This document shows, piece after piece, positions 61,513 to 64,000 of a stretch of DNA of 64,000 bases. The stretch's first letter is position 1; each line of letters opens with the position of its first letter. The stretch comes from Arthrobacter sp. V1I7 (GTDB lineage: Bacteria > Actinomycetota > Actinomycetes > Actinomycetales > Micrococcaceae). The stretch lies in NCBI RefSeq assembly GCF_030817015.1, contig NZ_JAUSYS010000001.1, forward strand, positions 2,728,001 through 2,792,000, written 5' to 3'. Made by a program: the position numbers and the translations under genes. Under the pieces are notes generated by a model. That model was not told the DNA's origin. It made no database searches and was given only the letters and a program-made list of their open reading frames with translations.

Positions 61513-63633
61513 GTGCTCGGAATACCGGCCATAGCGATGGCGATGCTTCCGGTACTGCAATTCACCTACTGGCAGTGGCTGTCCCTGGCGATGGCCGCAC
61601 CCGTAATCATTTGGGCCGGCTGGCCGTTCCACAAGGCCGCCTTCACCAATTTGCGCCACGGCACCGCAACCATGGACACCTTGATCTCGATGGGCACCAC
61701 CGCGGCGTTCCTGTGGTCGCTTTACGCGTTGTTCTTCGGTACCGCCGGCACCCCGGGCATGACGCACCCCTTCGAACTGACAGTTGCTCCCACCGACGGG
61801 GCGGGCAACATCTATTTGGAGGTCGGTGCCGGGGTGATCATGTTCATCCTGGCCGGACGCTACTTTGAGAAGCGTTCCAAACGCCGGGCAGGGGCAGCCT
61901 TGCGCGCCCTGCTGGAGCTTGGTGCCAAGGAGGTGGCCGTACTGCGCGACGGAGTTGAGACCCGCATCCCCACCGAGCAGTTGTCCGTGGACGACGAGTT
62001 CGTGGTCCGTCCCGGCGAGAAAATCGCCACCGACGGCGTTGTGGTCAGCGGCCGCAGCGCGGTCGATGAGTCGATGCTCACCGGTGAATCCGTGCCGGTA
62101 GAAGTGGGCGAGGGAGATCCCGTCACCGGGGCAACCGTCAATTCCGGCGGCCGGCTCGTGGTTCGTGCCACCCGGATCGGAACTGACACCCAACTGGCGC
62201 AGATGGCCAAGCTGGTAGAGAACGCCCAGTCGGGCAAGGCCGAAGCCCAGCGGCTGGCCGACCGGATTTCCGGAGTGTTCGTGCCGATCGTCATCGCCAT
62301 CGCGGTGGCAACCATGGCTGCCTGGCTCGGTGCCGGATTCCCTGTAACGGCAGCGTTCACTGCCGCTGTGGCGGTGCTCATCATCGCCTGCCCCTGCGCC
62401 CTCGGCCTGGCCACGCCCACGGCGCTGTTGGTCGGAACCGGGCGCGGAGCTCAGCTGGGCATCCTCATCAAGGGCCCTGAAGTGCTGGAATCCACGCGCA
62501 AGGTCGACACCATTGTGCTGGATAAGACCGGCACCGTCACCACGGGCAAGATGACGCTGCAGGACGTGCACACCGCACCCGGCACGAGCACGGAGGAACT
62601 GCTCCGCATCGCCGGCGCCGTTGAGGATGCTTCCGAGCATCCCATCGCCCAGGCCATCGCCAAAGGTGCCACCGAGCGGGTCGGGGCGCTGCCGGCCCCG
62701 GAGTCCTTCGCCAACCTCGAAGGCCGCGGCGTGCAGGGCGTAGTCGATGGGCACCTGGTGGTCGTGGGCCGCGAGTCGATGCTCGAGGACTGGTCACTGT
62801 CCATGCCGGCGGACCTGGCTAAGGCCAAATCCCAGGCGGAGGCCGCCGGGCAGACCGCCGTGGTCGTGGCGTGGGACGGTGAAGTCCGGGGTGTGCTCAC
62901 GGTTGCCGACGCCATCAAGGACACCAGCGCCCAAGCCATCCAACAGTTCCGGGCCCTGGGGCTGACGCCGGTGCTGCTCACGGGCGACAACCGGGTAGTG
63001 GCCGAGCAGGTCGCCGCTGAAGTGGGCATCGGGCAGGTGATCGCCGAGGTCCTTCCCCAGGACAAGGTCCGTGTAATCACGGATCTGCAAGCACAGGGCA
63101 AGGTCGTGGCCATGGTGGGCGACGGCGTCAACGACGCCGCAGCCCTGGCACAGGCCGACCTTGGTCTGGCTATGGGCACCGGAACCGACGTAGCGATCGA
63201 GGCCGCCGATCTTACCCTGGTCCGAGGGGACCTCCGCGGCGCCGCCGACGCTATCAGGCTGGCACGGAAGACACTGGGCACGATCAAGACCAACCTGTTC
63301 TGGGCCTTTGCCTACAACGTGGCCGCCATCCCGCTGGCCGCCCTGGGCCTGCTCAACCCGATGCTCGCCGGAGCGGCGATGGCCTTCTCCAGCGTCTTCG
63401 TCGTCGGCAACAGCCTCCGCCTTAGCTCCTTCACCAGCACGGCGGTAACCCCGTCACCGGCCGCAAGCGCTCAAGCGCGCGGCAGCCGATCGACGCCTAA
63501 ACCCAACAACCACGAACGAAAAGGACATCTTACAAATGGAAAAGAGCACCGGAAGCTGCTGCGGCGGCCACGCCACCACGGACACCCGCAGCCAGGACCT
63601 GAACCTGACCGCCCGCCCCGAGCAGAGCGCTGA
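61513..63633 (+). CDS. copA: Copper-translocating P1B-type ATPase core, lacking N-terminal metal-binding domain
   Basis: A 706-residue frame starting at a GTG. It holds all helices from the first ([19 protein letters not shown]) onward. The actuator loop is [16 protein letters not shown]. The ion-site motif is [13 protein letters not shown], the phosphorylated Asp lies in [12 protein letters not shown], the ATP site has [11 protein letters not shown] and [10 protein letters not shown], and the hinge is [14 protein letters not shown]. Compared with family members it lacks the N-terminal HMA domain, because the leader (61422-61484) is out of frame. No ribosome site precedes the GTG. The 3' end runs 98 bp into the YHS gene with an odd basic tail, suggesting a second frameshift near 63480. 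Exports Cu(I) if expressed. Confidence 0.88.
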   Translation: MLGIPAIAMAMLPVLQFTYWQWLSLAMAAPVIIWAGWPFHKAAFTNLRHGTATMDTLISMGTTAAFLWSLYALFFGTAGTPGMTHPFELTVAPTDGAGNIYLEVGAGVIMFILAGRYFEKRSKRRAGAALRALLELGAKEVAVLRDGVETRIPTEQLSVDDEFVVRPGEKIATDGVVVSGRSAVDESMLTGESVPVEVGEGDPVTGATVNSGGRLVVRATRIGTDTQLAQMAKLVENAQSGKAEAQRLADRISGVFVPIVIAIAVATMAAWLGAGFPVTAAFTAAVAVLIIACPCALGLATPTALLVGTGRGAQLGILIKGPEVLESTRKVDTIVLDKTGTVTTGKMTLQDVHTAPGTSTEELLRIAGAVEDASEHPIAQAIAKGATERVGALPAPESFANLEGRGVQGVVDGHLVVVGRESMLEDWSLSMPADLAKAKSQAEAAGQTAVVVAWDGEVRGVLTVADAIKDTSAQAIQQFRALGLTPVLLTGDNRVVAEQVAAEVGIGQVIAEVLPQDKVRVITDLQAQGKVVAMVGDGVNDAAALAQADLGLAMGTGTDVAIEAADLTLVRGDLRGAADAIRLARKTLGTIKTNLFWAFAYNVAAIPLAALGLLNPMLAGAAMAFSSVFVVGNSLRLSSFTSTAVTPSPAASAQARGSRSTPKPNNHERKGHLTNGKEHRKLLRRPRHHGHPQPGPEPDRPPRAER

Positions 63634-63799
63634 TGCAATAGCCCAGTGCCCGGTCATGGCCGGCACTCCCGTGGTCAAGTCCGATGCCGAGGCCAAGGGC
63701 CTCTACCGTGACTATGAGGGCCAGCGGTACTGGTTCTGCTGCGCCGGCTGCGGACCCGCCTTCGACGCCGACCCCGCCAAATACGCCTACGTCCGGTAA
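63536..63799 (+). CDS. YHS-domain metal-binding protein
   Basis: An 87-residue protein. The N-terminus carries [10 protein letters not shown], a Cys-Cys/His group; the C-terminal YHS domain reads [20 protein letters not shown], then [20 protein letters not shown]. Seven cysteines suggest copper or other metal binding. AAAAGGACATC precedes the ATG at 63536. It overlaps the 3' end of the copA frame. YHS domains are common in copper-resistance clusters. Confidence 0.85.
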   Translation: MEKSTGSCCGGHATTDTRSQDLNLTARPEQSADAIAQCPVMAGTPVVKSDAEAKGLYRDYEGQRYWFCCAGCGPAFDADPAKYAYVR

Positions 63800-63880
63800 C
63801 CGGCCGGCACAGGAGTGATCTGGGGTGCGGTGGCCACTGGTCACCGCACGCCTTGCCCTGCCCGGAACAAGGAGCCCGTC

Positions 63881-64000
63881 ATGGACGCTATCGCCTCCAA
63901 GGAGAACTCCACCACCGGGTACCCTGCCGGGACGGCCTCCACCGATCGGCACACGGACCACGGCCACATCAGCAACAAGGCCTGCGCCTCCGGCGCCGGT
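63881..64000 (+). CDS. Start of a further copper-cluster gene (partial, cut by right edge)
   Basis: ATG at 63881 with AAGGAG seven bases upstream; 40 codons are visible and open to the edge. The peptide is Thr/Ser/His-rich with DRHTDHGHISNKACASGAG, consistent with a metal-binding N-terminal extension, for example of a second metal ATPase or of a small metal protein. Cannot be identified. Confidence 0.55.
   Translation, partial: MDAIASKENSTTGYPAGTASTDRHTDHGHISNKACASGAG

Noticed and set aside
60541..62754. 737-codon minus-strand open frame across the copper genes
   Set aside because: Shadow of the exported protein and copA; no family motifs, while the plus strand has complete P-type ATPase motifs.

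Overview
The window is about 64 kb of high-GC DNA from an actinobacterium, most likely Arthrobacter, Pseudarthrobacter or a close Micrococcaceae relative. The evidence is actinobacteria-specific families (SepH/DUF3071, DUF3093, DUF4193, DUF3710, DUF5998, DUF4191, DUF4192, DUF7455), GTG/TTG starts, a fused CydDC, a stand-alone topoisomerase IV pair and a principal sigma factor with a long acidic N-terminus. Species assignment is inference. No rRNA, tRNA or CRISPR array was seen.

Layout. 1-14 kb is housekeeping: an OB-fold protein (cut by the edge), DUF3710, dut, DUF3093, DUF4193, sepH, a phosphodiesterase, DUF5998, a GNAT/acyl-CoA-synthetase-like protein acetyltransferase, parC and small enzymes. 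14.1-16.1 kb is a compact four-gene cluster of poorly known genes (Rho-N protein, lipoprotein, a 27-residue membrane peptide, duplicated DUF6766 protein) behind a palindrome. 16.2-24.2 kb holds cydA-cydB-cydDC divergent from a BlaI-type repressor and an M56 (BlaR1-like) protease. Three TTCTAC-N5-GTAGAA dyads lie in the shared intergenic region. 24.2-34 kb carries an M28 peptidase, parE, DUF7455, sigA, DUF4192, an MFS transporter and a PAC2 protein.

34-53 kb is a metabolic core built around lipoate enzymes: pepA, lpdA, sucB (two lipoyl domains), a TIGR01777 oxidoreductase, lipB-lipA, DUF4191, DUF3817, RDD and glnA behind a four-half-site GlnR-like operator. From memory, the order resembles the M. 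tuberculosis pepB-dlaT-Rv2216-lipB-lipA-Rv2219-glnA1 block. Interruptions include a small membrane protein with a fourth BlaI-type operator and an orphan protein with an eCIS-effector-like leader and a caspase-like His/Cys pattern. OsmC, a tricorn-type protease and a divergent protein kinase with a secreted partner also interrupt it.

53.3-59.5 kb, immediately after glnA, is an accessory and decayed zone: a transposase fragment with a 43-bp palindrome, a frameshifted NUDIX gene, a 5'-truncated purF, an intact GlxA-regulator/cysteine-hydrolase pair, a frameshifted MFS gene and a rhodanese fragment. 60-64 kb is a copper-resistance operon with two ATACCCC-N3-GGGGTAT CsoR-type operators on a strong promoter. 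It encodes CopZ, a His-rich exported protein, a CopA that has lost its N-terminal metal-binding domain, a YHS protein and a further gene cut by the window edge.

The most interesting signals are the predicted BlaI regulon joining cytochrome bd to an uncharacterised membrane protein 17 kb away, the orphan eCIS-leader/caspase-like protein, the four-gene DUF6766 cluster, and the copA deletion.
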